From Pseudomonas sp. B33.4 (GTDB lineage: Bacteria > Pseudomonadota > Gammaproteobacteria > Pseudomonadales > Pseudomonadaceae): 64,000 bases of DNA. The notes under the pieces were generated by a model, which was not told where the DNA came from, did not search any database, and saw only the letters and a list, made by a program, of their open reading frames with translations. The stretch covers positions 3,029,001 through 3,093,000 of the forward strand of contig NZ_CP140706.1 in the NCBI RefSeq assembly GCF_034555375.1, read 5' to 3'. A program made the translations under genes and the position numbers. Shown here in pieces: positions 19,301 through 27,691 of this stretch (positions within the stretch are counted from its first letter, which is position 1; each line of letters opens with the position of its first letter).

Positions 19301-20221
19301 GATGATCAGCGCTGCGACCATTAACTCTTTGAGTTGGCGGTCGCGCACTTGCGCATCGTCCGTAGCCAGATGCCAGTCGAGACTTTGATGGAGTGCTTCG
19401 CCGACACTGGAAGTGATCTTATTTTTCAAGAAGCTTTCCAGAAATTTATCTGCGTTGTTGCGCTTATCGGGGGCTGGAATCAAATTAAAGTTAGCGAATG
19501 TTAGCTTTTGTAAAAGGCTCGTCTTGCCTTGAGTGGTTTGCTGAATGACTTGGGTAATGGTTTCACGGTCGGAAACCGACAAATGGAACGGTGAGTTCTC
19601 ATCGGCTGACAATAATTCATGATAATCGCCCAGTGCCGGGGGCGCGGGAATTTCGAAGTCGAGATAGGCGATAAGGTGTTCTGTTTCACCTTGGGTTTTC
19701 GGTAGCGTAAAACCCCCGAAGGCCAGCCACTGCTCGACGCCTGTCACTTCGCCGGAGTAGACATAACCACCGGTTTGTTTGGCGAGTTCTGCAAGTATCA
19801 TCACTTCACCAGCCAGCGCTCCGGTGTGATCAGACGCTGTTGGCATGCTGAAACGATAAGAGTCAAAGACCATGAAAAGATCGGCATTGACGTCAATGCC
19901 GACTTGAATATCGGCAGCGTAAGAAAGTTTGTTGAGCAGGATCGAAAACGCCTCGGTTTGAGTCATTTTCCGCATTACGTTGCGAGCAGGATCATACGCC
20001 TCGTCAAATGTACTGCCGGCAACGCGAGGGATAAACAGGTCTTGCAGGTCGACAGTTGAATCCGATGGCAGAGATGCACTCACGGTGAAACGATCAACCG
20101 TCACGCTCGAATCAAGGCTCGTTAAAGTAGTCCTCAGGGCGCGAGTGATGTGCGCTCGCTCCTGTTTGTCGTAAACGGAGCGGTCTATGAATGAAGTATC
20201 AATGGGTAACGCCGGCCGCAT
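16322..20221 (-). CDS. Giant toxin-like protein with C-terminal aspzincin (M35-type) metallopeptidase domain
   Basis: A 1299-residue protein with no signal peptide. AGGA lies nine bases before the ATG. The C-terminal ~150 residues carry a zinc peptidase signature of the aspzincin (M35, peptidyl-Lys endopeptidase) kind: HEMSH at 1167-1171, then GTLDMYY at 1175-1181 whose Asp1178 matches the third zinc ligand of the GTxDxxY motif, then NADSY at 1245-1249 matching the conserved NADxY/H stretch. The first ~1,100 residues are not assigned. A Gly/Ala/Leu-rich hydrophobic stretch at about 860-910 (GGCVLDGLSVLGLLVGLGST and following) could insert in membranes. The segment around GIILCCKNGRETHAYELFTL resembles large Pseudomonas toxin-like proteins annotated as dermonecrotic-toxin/DUF6543 relatives (recall, moderate). 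Codons and base composition are AT-rich against the flanking mtl genes, suggesting transfer. It heads a probable operon with the glycosyltransferase and PI-PLC genes. Confidence 0.85.
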   Translation of the reverse strand: MRPALPIDTSFIDRSVYDKQERAHITRALRTTLTSLDSSVTVDRFTVSASLPSDSTVDLQDLFIPRVAGSTFDEAYDPARNVMRKMTQTEAFSILLNKLSYAADIQVGIDVNADLFMVFDSYRFSMPTASDHTGALAGEVMILAELAKQTGGYVYSGEVTGVEQWLAFGGFTLPKTQGETEHLIAYLDFEIPAPPALGDYHELLSADENSPFHLSVSDRETITQVIQQTTQGKTSLLQKLTFANFNLIPAPDKRNNADKFLESFLKNKITSSVGEALHQSLDWHLATDDAQVRDRQLKELMVAALIIDIEAQSDEPSIAGYDVYQPLNATRSVAQVREDLELHLIAKGLIEPDNAPLAAHLLLAGTAPEFLVQDIPSELTLDKPGWVAITQAVALIESASPGSSRLMTFAQIKAFSDLAPVTPEQNELHDAAGIIPVVNWAVLNDVITYRMAKDYDKDALVKSTTYFNRYMEALGQSETGLSTTPPDRTKIALQELKRVMPDGGYIEQKTFEITYLGSFGERSWLEGLKAAHPAGILSEFWDFIATSTDNNKYAINSLLRLRLSILDLYLSGDLVEEGKLSEKFKQQSGFNPPPAAFTRLGELGSPEKLFDKAFDTYYQNVRQGLSSVIKMALCNMSEQDRYALTNGHMTLYTVRKEVNPLNPQEETQSDRDEAKGRYGIILCCKNGRETHAYELFTLRGLCRARPELAAMLQDTGIIHDHPTLSYLGDKQDFQPKNKAQEWPLDFAAYNEGSEPRTSQTSSVVVEKLWHMSLSATDVRPVSLFFSRTADDIAECILTDHPVASRDELYDSLDVYTGLKEWRSTKDKIERVVINVIVPFKQCIEDIRSGRADRVSEGIGGCVLDGLSVLGLLVGLGSTAASIIAKTGSTTLKLLKISRAIARAALSLINPLDGLPTLARKGLRLAGRGVVFVGENGLNAVRTANTQLRKLAGGANAYDLFKAERLTDMRQATWRRAGSLDQTLDIAVLERNREWHAFNLRTGGAWGPKLKVFNLSNFSPFKRFFTKPTPFSYTQGYLTKGIQHAKGSLDNTIEMISNIHASDHEVDWLLKNVFGTTSSEAIEYINKNLRVMRKDLDHVQLSNVVFRPPVPEVLASLRLESYAKWKAGIEAGANVKKTGFLAIYSDNLDAYYKSFKYDDAIIGDVLVHEMSHGGHGTLDMYYAGEQAGKTDAVGLFEFAKNPYKKAHPKNLISPHRRFAQQKGYDDFEQLRGSLPYFVNDHPPLVNADSYALFVSLLDQRKTAPAAFQTNLSIIENGLKTLTPENFIQGPLLLDLARPAF

Positions 20222-20421
20222 AAGTTGTATCCTGAGTCTGATGAGTTTGAAGTGTCTTTAATGCCGGCGCACATTTTTTGGTTGCGCAGGATCAAAGCGT
20301 TAACTCAGGATAAGTAATGTCCGTTGCGTAGTTACAGGTCTAGTGCATTGCAAGATATTCGGGGATATAACAGCGTGCGTCGAATGTTGTCGCACGCCAT
20401 ACACTTGAGACGCTTTTGACT

Positions 20422-20781
20422 CTACCCCAGTATTGTTTTTACCTTGTCGCGCAGTTGATCAATTGAAAACGGTTTGCCGATGACATGCATGTCTTTAGGC
20501 ACGTCAATGGATTCGGCATATCCACTGGCGAACAGAATCGGCAAGGCGGGGCGCAATTCGCGAGCTTTGGTTGCCAGTTCGCGACCGTTCATGCCCGGCA
20601 GACCGTGATCGGTCATCATCAGGTCAATGTGATTATTCATGTCCTCGAGAAGCTCCAGCGCAGCGTCGCCATCTTCCGCCTCAAGCACCTTGAACTCCAA
20701 CTCCTCCAGCACATCGGCAATCAGCATGCGCACGATGTCGTCGTCTTCTACGACAAGGATGGTGGAGGTGGGGGTAGACAT
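20422..20781 (-). CDS. Single-domain response regulator
   Basis: A 119-residue stand-alone receiver domain: acidic pair in VVEDDD, phospho-acceptor Asp58 in MMTDHGLPGMNG, the switch residue region ILFASGYAE and Lys in VIGKPFS. There is no output domain, so it must act through protein contacts, for example as a phosphate carrier or sink. Its sequence style ([17 protein letters not shown]) is like the receiver fused to the hybrid kinase at 27692-29362. It is divergent from the large kinase gene that starts at 21045, with a 263-base shared region, and separated by 200 bases from the toxin-like gene. Partner kinase is probably one of those in this island (inference). Confidence 0.92.
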   Translation of the reverse strand: MSTPTSTILVVEDDDIVRMLIADVLEELEFKVLEAEDGDAALELLEDMNNHIDLMMTDHGLPGMNGRELATKARELRPALPILFASGYAESIDVPKDMHVIGKPFSIDQLRDKVKTILG

Positions 20782-21044
20782 AATAAGGCTCTCAAAAGTC
20801 AGTTCAGGGTCGCCGGTCGATCAAAAGTGCCGGGCTTCTTCATCAGTAAGTGGCGCAGTGCCACAAGTTCCCCACCCGACAGAAAAAAAGCATAGCTGCG
20901 GATGGGGTCGCAAGGATAACTGTTCGGGGCCGCAAACACGCCTGTGTGCGTAGGAATTTGCGACTAAACGTGTGAGAAAAATGGATCCATACCGCCGTTT
21001 TGGGGCAAACTCCCTGTTTTTCAACAGTTCGACAAGGCTGCCCC

Positions 21045-24000
21045 ATGTCCTCTCAGTCTACGGTTGATGAGCAACGGTTTCGCAAACTCCTGAGTCGCAA
21101 CATCAGTCTGCCCTTGGGCGTCGGTGTACTCAGTGCCGTGTTCTTCGTGTCGCTGATCACTTATCTGCTGTCGGTGATCCAGTGGGTGGAGCACACCGAC
21201 CGGGTGATCAATAACGCCAATGAAGCGGTGAAGCTCACCGTGGACCTGGAAACCGGCATGCGCGGTTTTCTGCTCAGCGGCGACGAGCACTTCCTCGACC
21301 CGTATGAAACGGCCAAGCCGCGTATTACCGTAGCACTCAATACCTTGCTCGAACTGACCGCCGATAACCCGGTGCAGACCGATCGTCTGCGCCGCTTGCA
21401 AGCCTTGCAGATCGAGTGGGCCAATTACGCACAGTCGATGATCGATCTGCAGCGTTCCAGCGGCGATTACCGGGGCGCGGTCAAGGCCGGGCGCGGCAAG
21501 CGTCTGACTGATGAAATCCGCAAGCAATTCGAAGACGTTATCGAAACCGAACAGGTACTGCGCACGACGCGTAATGAAGACGTACGTCGCACGACGATCT
21601 GGAGCATCAGTCTTTACCTGGTGTTCATCGCCGGTATCAGCGGCTTGCTGGCCTATATTGGCCGTCGTGATCTGGTCAATCTGTCGCAGAGCTACGGGGC
21701 GACCCTGGCTGCACAGGAAGCCAGTGCCGAGCGCCTGGAACAGCAGGCGTGGTTGCGCAATGGTCAGACCGAACTGGCCGAGCAGGTGCTGGGGCAACTG
21801 ACGCTGAATCTGCTGGGACGCAATATTCTGCAGTTCTGTGCGCAATACCTCGGCACCGCTGTGGCTGCGCTGTATGTGCGCGAAGAGCACGGCGGCCTCA
21901 AGCGTGTCGCGACTTATGGTTTCTCCCGCGAGCAGGAAGAGCAGGACCAGTCGATCTACAGCGGCGAGGGCATCGTTGGCCAGGTGGCGCAACAGGCGCG
22001 GCTGATTCGTCTCGATTCGGTGCCGGCGGACTACTTCAAAGTCAGCTCAGGGCTGGGTGAAGGCTTGCCGCACAGTGTGATGGTGGTGCCGACCAGTGAT
22101 GACGACCGCGTCAACGGCGTGATCGAGCTGGGTTTCCTGCGTCCTCTCAATGATCGCGATATCGAACTGCTGGAACTGATCGCCGGCAACATCGGCACTT
22201 CCATCGAAGCCGCGCGCTATCGCCAGCGACTGCAAGAAGTGCTGGCCGAAACCCAGCAGCTCAACGAAGAGTTGCAGGTGCAGCAGGAAGAGCTGAAAAC
22301 CGCCAACGAAGAGCTGGAAGAACAGTCGCGGATTCTCAAGGAGTCCCAGGCGCATCTGGAAACCCAGCAGGTCGAACTGGAACAGACCAACGAGCAGCTC
22401 GCCGAACAGGCGCAAACCCTGGCCGAGCAACGCGACGCCATGGACCTGAAGAACACCGAACTCAATCAGGCCCAGGTGCAGCTCGAAGAACGCGCGGAAG
22501 AGTTGCAGCGTTCGAGCAAGTACAAGTCCGAATTCCTCGCCAACATGTCCCACGAACTGCGCACGCCGCTGAACAGTTCGCTGATTCTGGCCAAGTTGCT
22601 GGCGGAAAACCCGCAGGACAACCTCAGCGCCGAACAGGTCAAGTTTGCCGAGTCGATCTACTCCGCTGGCAACGACCTGCTCAACCTGATCAACGACATT
22701 CTGGATATCTCCAAGGTCGAGGCGGGCAAGCTTGAAGTGATTCCGGAGAACACCAGCGTCGCGCGTCTGGCCGATGGCTTGCGCAGCGTGTTCGAACCTT
22801 TGGCGGCAGACAAACAACTGACCTTCAGCGTCGATCTGCAGCCCGGTGCTCCGGGCATGCTCTACACCGACCGCCAGCGTCTGGAGCAGGTGATCAAGAA
22901 CCTGCTGTCCAACGCTGTGAAGTTCACCGAGAAAGGCACCGTTAGCCTGACCATCGCTGGTCAGCCTGATGATCGGATTGCGTTCATTGTCCGCGATTCG
23001 GGTATCGGCATTGCCGCCAACCAGCAGGAGAGCATTTTCGAAGCGTTCCGCCAGGCCGACGGCACCACCAACCGCAAATACGGCGGCACCGGTCTGGGCT
23101 TGTCGATTTCGCGGGATCTGGCGACCTTGCTTGGTGGCTCGATCAGCGTCAGCAGCACGCCGGGGCAGGGCAGTGTCTTCACCTTGGTGTTGCCGCAGCA
23201 GTTCAACGAGTCCCATGAAGTGCCGTTCGCGCCGTTGACCTTTACGCCGCCCGCCACAATGGTCAGCGCACCGGTAGCACCGGTGGTTTCGCCGTTGGCG
23301 CCAGTGCATATTCCGCGCTTCGCCGATGACCGCAACAAGGCGCCATTCGCCACGCGTTGCATTCTGGTGGTGGAAGATGAGCCGAACTTTGCGCACATCC
23401 TCTACGATCTCGCGCATGAACTCGGCTATCAGTGTCTGGTGGCCCATGGCGCAGACGAGGGTTATGACCTGGCCAAAGAGTTCGTTCCGGATGCGATCCT
23501 GCTCGATATGCGCCTGCCGGATCACTCTGGCCTCACCGTACTGCAACGCCTGAAAGAGCACGCCGAAACCCGGCACATCCCGGTGCACGTGATTTCCGTC
23601 GAAGATCGCGTTGAAGCGGCCATGCACATGGGCGCCATCGGTTATGCGGTCAAACCGACCACCCGCGAAGAGCTCAAGGACGTGTTCGCCCGTCTCGAAG
23701 CCAAGCTGACCCAGAAGGTCAAACGCGTGCTGCTGGTTGAGGATGACGATTTGCAGCGCGAAAGCATCGCGCGGCTGATCGGCGACGAAGACATCGAAAT
23801 TACTGCCGTTGGCCTTGCACAGGACGCTTTGGAGCTGCTGCGCACGACAATTTACGATTGCATGATCATCGACCTGAAGTTGCCGGACATGCTCGGCAAT
23901 GATCTGCTCAAGCGCATGTCGACCGAAGACATCTGCTCGTTCCCGCCGGTCATCGTCTACACCGGGCGCAACCTGACCCGCGATGAAGAGGCCGAACTGC

Positions 24001-24536
24001 GCAAGTATTCGCGCTCGATCATCATCAAGGGCGCGCGCTCGCCGGAGCGCTTGCTGGACGAGGTCACACTCTTTCTGCACAAAGTCGAATCGCAGTTGTC
24101 CCATGAACGGCAGAAGATGCTCAAGACCGCGCGCAGCCGCGACAAGGTCTTCGAGGGTCGCAAGGTGCTGCTGGTGGACGACGATGTACGCAACATTTTC
24201 GCCCTCACCAGCGCCTTGGAGACCAAAGGTGCAGTCGTGGTCATCGGCCGTAACGGCCGTGAGGCGATTGAGAGACTTAACGAAGTCGAGGACATCGATC
24301 TGGTGTTGATGGACGTGATGATGCCGGAAATGGACGGTTTTGAAGCCACCATTGAAATCCGCAAGGATCCGCGCTGGCGCAAGCTGCCGATCATCGCGGT
24401 GACGGCCAAGGCCATGAAGGACGATCAGGAGCGCTGCCTGCAGGCGGGCGCCAATGATTACCTGGCCAAGCCCATCGACCTGGATCGCCTGTTCTCGCTG
24501 ATTCGCGTGTGGTTACCGAAGATGGAACGCATTTAG
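21045..24536 (+). CDS. Hybrid sensor histidine kinase: CHASE3-GAF-HisKA-HATPase-3x receiver
   Basis: A 1163-residue membrane kinase. The ATG at 21045 follows AAGG; an upstream TTG in frame is rejected. Order of domains: membrane segment about residues 20-45; CHASE3 sensor with DLETGMRGFLLSGDEHFL; second membrane segment near 190-205; GAF domain about 245-395; long Gln/Glu coiled coil about 400-495; HisKA with His503 in MSHELRTPLNSS; HATPase with NLLSNAVKFTEKG and GTGLGLSISRDL; then three receivers starting near RCILVVEDEP, KRVLLVEDDD and RKVLLVDDDV, each with an acceptor Asp (LLDMRLPD, IIDLKLPD, LMDVMMPEMDG). It is the first gene of an overlapping operon with CheR, CheB and two more signalling proteins. 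Such kinases control stress or biofilm programmes in other bacteria; the signal is unknown here. Confidence 0.95.
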   Translation: MSSQSTVDEQRFRKLLSRNISLPLGVGVLSAVFFVSLITYLLSVIQWVEHTDRVINNANEAVKLTVDLETGMRGFLLSGDEHFLDPYETAKPRITVALNTLLELTADNPVQTDRLRRLQALQIEWANYAQSMIDLQRSSGDYRGAVKAGRGKRLTDEIRKQFEDVIETEQVLRTTRNEDVRRTTIWSISLYLVFIAGISGLLAYIGRRDLVNLSQSYGATLAAQEASAERLEQQAWLRNGQTELAEQVLGQLTLNLLGRNILQFCAQYLGTAVAALYVREEHGGLKRVATYGFSREQEEQDQSIYSGEGIVGQVAQQARLIRLDSVPADYFKVSSGLGEGLPHSVMVVPTSDDDRVNGVIELGFLRPLNDRDIELLELIAGNIGTSIEAARYRQRLQEVLAETQQLNEELQVQQEELKTANEELEEQSRILKESQAHLETQQVELEQTNEQLAEQAQTLAEQRDAMDLKNTELNQAQVQLEERAEELQRSSKYKSEFLANMSHELRTPLNSSLILAKLLAENPQDNLSAEQVKFAESIYSAGNDLLNLINDILDISKVEAGKLEVIPENTSVARLADGLRSVFEPLAADKQLTFSVDLQPGAPGMLYTDRQRLEQVIKNLLSNAVKFTEKGTVSLTIAGQPDDRIAFIVRDSGIGIAANQQESIFEAFRQADGTTNRKYGGTGLGLSISRDLATLLGGSISVSSTPGQGSVFTLVLPQQFNESHEVPFAPLTFTPPATMVSAPVAPVVSPLAPVHIPRFADDRNKAPFATRCILVVEDEPNFAHILYDLAHELGYQCLVAHGADEGYDLAKEFVPDAILLDMRLPDHSGLTVLQRLKEHAETRHIPVHVISVEDRVEAAMHMGAIGYAVKPTTREELKDVFARLEAKLTQKVKRVLLVEDDDLQRESIARLIGDEDIEITAVGLAQDALELLRTTIYDCMIIDLKLPDMLGNDLLKRMSTEDICSFPPVIVYTGRNLTRDEEAELRKYSRSIIIKGARSPERLLDEVTLFLHKVESQLSHERQKMLKTARSRDKVFEGRKVLLVDDDVRNIFALTSALETKGAVVVIGRNGREAIERLNEVEDIDLVLMDVMMPEMDGFEATIEIRKDPRWRKLPIIAVTAKAMKDDQERCLQAGANDYLAKPIDLDRLFSLIRVWLPKMERI

Positions 24537-25369
24537 TGGAACGCAGTACGCCAGCCGAACGAAACAGTGAAATCGAACTGCGCTTGTTGATTGAGGCGAT
24601 CTACCTCAAGTACAGCTACGATTTTCGCGATTACTCCGGTGCTTCGATCAAGCGCCGGGTGCAGCACGCGTTGAGCCAGTTCGAGTGCGCGACGATTTCG
24701 GCCTTGCAGGAAAAGGTTCTGCATGACCCGACAGCGTTCATGCAGTTGCTGCAATTGCTGACGATTCCGGTCAGCGAGATGTTCCGCGATCCGTCGCACT
24801 TCCTCGCGATCCGCCGGGAAGTGGTGCCGTTGCTGCGTACCTATCCGTCGATCAAGATCTGGATCGCCGGGTGCAGCACGGGCGAGGAGGTCTATTCGAT
24901 GGCGATTCTGTTGCGCGAAGAGGGCCTGCTCGATCGCACGATCATTTATGCCACGGACATCAACCCGCGCTCGCTGGACAAGGCCAAGCAGGGGATTTTC
25001 TCGATGGAGAATGTTCGTGCCTACACGGCCAACTATCAGCAGGCCGGTGGTCAGCGATCGTTTGCCGACTACTACACTGCAGCGTACGGTTACGCGATTT
25101 TCGACAAGAGTCTGTGCGAAAACGTGACCTTTGCCGACCACAGTCTGGCGACGGACAGCGTGTTCTCCGAAACCCAATTGATTTCCTGCCGCAACGTGCT
25201 GATTTATTTCAACAAGAAACTGCAGGATCGCGCGTTCGGGTTGTTCCATGAATCGCTTTGCCATCGCGGCTTTCTGGTACTCGGCAGCAAAGAGACACTG
25301 GATTTTTCCAGTTATGCCAACCAGTTCGAAGCGCTGGTGAAACAAGAACGGATCTACCGCAAAACATGA
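24536..25369 (+). CDS. CheR-type protein-glutamate methyltransferase
   Basis: A 277-residue CheR relative. The start is a GTG at 24536 that overlaps the kinase stop codon by one base, preceded by GAAGATGGA; a longer in-frame GTG start at 24509 would run deeper into the kinase gene. The N-terminal helical domain contains YDFRDYSGASIKRR (normal CheR N-domain), followed by the SAM-binding motif WIAGCSTGEEVYSMAI, ATDINPRSLDKAK, and ISCRNVLIYF plus GFLVLGSKETL. It would methylate glutamates on a coiled-coil sensor. No chemoreceptor is encoded here, so the coiled coil of the upstream kinase is a candidate substrate (inference). Confidence 0.93.
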   Translation: MERSTPAERNSEIELRLLIEAIYLKYSYDFRDYSGASIKRRVQHALSQFECATISALQEKVLHDPTAFMQLLQLLTIPVSEMFRDPSHFLAIRREVVPLLRTYPSIKIWIAGCSTGEEVYSMAILLREEGLLDRTIIYATDINPRSLDKAKQGIFSMENVRAYTANYQQAGGQRSFADYYTAAYGYAIFDKSLCENVTFADHSLATDSVFSETQLISCRNVLIYFNKKLQDRAFGLFHESLCHRGFLVLGSKETLDFSSYANQFEALVKQERIYRKT

Positions 25370-25959
25370 ACGAGGCCGTGGCTTTACCTCGCGTCGAGGC
25401 GATTGTGGTCGGAGCTTCCGCCGGTGGCGTTGAGGCGCTGTTAAGCCTGCTCGGGCCGCTGCGGCACGGATATAAATTGCCGATTATTGTGGTCCTGCAC
25501 CTGCCCGAAGAGCGCCGCAGCCAGTTGGCCGAGGTATTCGCCCGGCGTGTAGAAATGCCGGTGCACGAGGCTGCCGACAAACAGGACATCGTTGCCGGCA
25601 ACGTGTATTTCGCGACGCCGGGTTATCACCTGTCGGTGGAGCAGGATCGCAGCCTGTCGCTGAGTCTTGAGGACCGCGTGCATTATTCCCGGCCTTCGAT
25701 TGACTACCTGTTTGAATCGGCCGCCGACGCGTACGGTGCATCGCTGGCCGCTGTACTGCTGACCGGCGCCAATCACGATGGCGCGCGCGGGCTGGCCGAG
25801 GTCAAACGCTGCGGCGGCTTGACCATCGTCCAGGATCCCGAAGAGGCGCAAGTCGCCACCATGCCCTTGGCTGCACTGAAGGTTCAGCAGCCGGATCATG
25901 TCCTACCCATTCACGGCATCGGCCGTCTGCTTGTCGAGCTGGAACGAATCGCATGCTGA
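25366..25959 (+). CDS. CheB-type methylesterase domain protein (no receiver)
   Basis: A 197-residue protein made only of the CheB methylesterase domain. The catalytic triad is visible: Ser18 in VVGASAGGVEAL, His45 in VVLHLPEERR, and Asp138 in LTGANHDGARGL. The usual N-terminal receiver that regulates CheB is absent; the receiver proteins encoded next door may supply control. It starts in an ATGA overlap with the CheR stop and its own end overlaps the next gene's ATG, so the four genes are tightly coupled in translation. It should remove the methyl groups added by the adjacent CheR. Confidence 0.93.
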   Translation: MNEAVALPRVEAIVVGASAGGVEALLSLLGPLRHGYKLPIIVVLHLPEERRSQLAEVFARRVEMPVHEAADKQDIVAGNVYFATPGYHLSVEQDRSLSLSLEDRVHYSRPSIDYLFESAADAYGASLAAVLLTGANHDGARGLAEVKRCGGLTIVQDPEEAQVATMPLAALKVQQPDHVLPIHGIGRLLVELERIAC

Positions 25960-27167
25960 GTAATATCCAAGCCAAACTGCTGATCGTCGACGATCTGCCG
26001 GAGAACCTGCTGGCACTCGAAGCGCTGATCAAGCGTGAAGACCGTACCGTCTACAAAGCATTGTCGGCGGATGAAGCGCTGTCGTTGCTGCTGCAGCACG
26101 AGTTCGCCATGGCCATCCTCGACGTGCAGATGCCGGGGATGAACGGCTTCGAGCTCGCCGAGTTGATGCGCGGCACCGAGAAAACCAAGAACATCCCGAT
26201 CATTTTCGTCAGCGCCGCCGGCCGTGAACTCAATTACGCGTTCAAGGGTTACGAAAGCGGGGCGGTGGACTTTCTGCACAAACCGCTGGATATCCATGCG
26301 GTGAAGAGCAAGGTCAACGTCTTCGTCGACCTGTACCGCCAGAGCAAGGCGATGAAGCAGCAGGTCGAAGCGCTGGAGCAGGCTCGTCGTGAGCAGGAAG
26401 CGTTGTTGCAGCAATTGCAAAGCACGCAGCTGGAGCTGGAGCAAGCGGTGCGTATGCGCGATGACTTCATGTCGATCGTTGCCCACGAAGTGCGTACGCC
26501 GCTCAACGGTCTGATCCTGGAAACCCAGTTGCGCAAGATGCACCTGGCTCGGGACAACGCAGCGGCATTCACCCTCGACAAGATGCACGCCATGGTCGAC
26601 CGCGATGAACGGCAGATCAAAAGCCTGATCCGGCTGATCGAAGACATGCTCGACGTGTCGCGCATTCGCACGGGCAAACTCTCGATCCGGCCGAGTCGTT
26701 TCGATCTGGTGCAATTGGTCAGCAACCTGCTGCAAAACTTTGCGCAACAGATTGAAGCTGCCGAAACAGAAGTGTCGTTTAGCGCGCCAGCCCCAGTGGA
26801 AGGCAACTGGGACGAATTCCGTATCGAGCAGGTGGTGACCAATTTGCTCACCAATGCCCTGCGCTATGGCGGTCGCAGCCCGATTCAGGTGCGGGTTTAC
26901 CGTGAGGGCGATGAAGCACGGGTCGAGGTGCAGGACCGTGGCATCGGCATCAGCCAGGAGAATCAGAAGCGTATTTTCCAACAGTTCGAACGGGTTTCCG
27001 CCAAGACGGTAGTGGCCGGGCTCGGGCTGGGTCTGTTCATTTCCGAGCAGATCGTCGCCGCCCATGGCGGCTCCATCGTCGTCGAGAGTGAAATCAACGA
27101 AGGCGCCCAGTTTCGCGTTTGTCTGCCAATCCAGGAAAACGGCACATCCGACGCAACCTCTGATTGA
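25953..27167 (+). CDS. Receiver-histidine kinase (REC-coiled coil-HisKA-HATPase)
   Basis: A 404-residue soluble protein with the receiver first: Asp57 in AILDVQMPGMNG and Lys in FLHKPLD, then a coiled coil rich in Gln/Glu (about 130-165), HisKA with His178 in IVAHEVRTPLNG, and an HATPase domain (NLLTNALRYGG, DRGIGIS, GLGLGLFISEQIV). With no sensor domain, it probably receives phosphate from the large hybrid kinase and passes it on. It overlaps the end of cheB by seven bases. Confidence 0.94.
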   Translation: MLSNIQAKLLIVDDLPENLLALEALIKREDRTVYKALSADEALSLLLQHEFAMAILDVQMPGMNGFELAELMRGTEKTKNIPIIFVSAAGRELNYAFKGYESGAVDFLHKPLDIHAVKSKVNVFVDLYRQSKAMKQQVEALEQARREQEALLQQLQSTQLELEQAVRMRDDFMSIVAHEVRTPLNGLILETQLRKMHLARDNAAAFTLDKMHAMVDRDERQIKSLIRLIEDMLDVSRIRTGKLSIRPSRFDLVQLVSNLLQNFAQQIEAAETEVSFSAPAPVEGNWDEFRIEQVVTNLLTNALRYGGRSPIQVRVYREGDEARVEVQDRGIGISQENQKRIFQQFERVSAKTVVAGLGLGLFISEQIVAAHGGSIVVESEINEGAQFRVCLPIQENGTSDATSD

Positions 27168-27211
27168 CCGTACGGTCGTATCAGCAGCTATTGACCGAAC
27201 AAAGGCTTCCC

Positions 27212-27589
27212 ATGAGCGTAGATGCACAAGATGTAGTACTCGTCGTCGAGGACGAACCGGTTATCTTGATGGTCCTGACGGATTACTTGTCAGGGCAGGG
27301 GTATCGCGTGTTGCAGGCCGAAAACGGCGAGCAGGCGTTCGAGATACTGGCGAGCAAGCCGCATCTGGACATGTTGATCACCGACTTCCGCTTGCCGGGC
27401 GGTATCTCCGGCGTGCAGATCGCCGAACCGGCCGTCAAGCTGCGCCCGGACCTGAAGGTGATTTTCATCAGCGGTTATCCGCAGGAAATCCGCGAAACCG
27501 GCAGCCCGATCACGCGCAAGGCGCCGATTCTGGAAAAGCCGTTCGATCTGGATGTGTTGCAGGAAAAGATTCAGGAATTGCTCGCCTGA
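27212..27589 (+). CDS. Single-domain response regulator
   Basis: A 125-residue receiver: VVEDEPVIL acidic pair, Asp58 in LITDFRLPGGISG, FISGYPQ switch region, and Lys in LEKPFD. The ATG at 27212 is chosen over an in-frame upstream start that overlaps the previous gene because the receiver fold begins just after it. Last gene of the operon, ending just before a REP pair. No output domain. Confidence 0.92.
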   Translation: MSVDAQDVVLVVEDEPVILMVLTDYLSGQGYRVLQAENGEQAFEILASKPHLDMLITDFRLPGGISGVQIAEPAVKLRPDLKVIFISGYPQEIRETGSPITRKAPILEKPFDLDVLQEKIQELLA

Positions 27590-27594
27590 TATCT

Positions 27595-27681
27595 GTGTAG
27601 GAGCTGCCGCAGGCTGCGATCTTTTGATGTTGATCGTTAAAAACAAGATCAAAAGATCGCAGCCTTCGGCAGCTCCTACAG
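27595..27681. repeat. REP pair between convergent signalling operons
   Basis: Inverted copies of the GTAGGAGCTGCCGCAGGCTGCGATC type at about 27596-27625 and 27649-27680 (the second copy has TTCGGC). They separate the ends of the forward receiver gene and the reverse hybrid kinase gene and may end both transcripts. Confidence 0.92.
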
Positions 27682-27691
27682 TTTCAGCGTT

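Noticed and set aside
22047..24104. 685-codon reverse frame opposite the large hybrid kinase
   Set aside because: Antisense shadow of the kinase; composition is that of reverse-complemented HATPase/receiver code, with no motifs.
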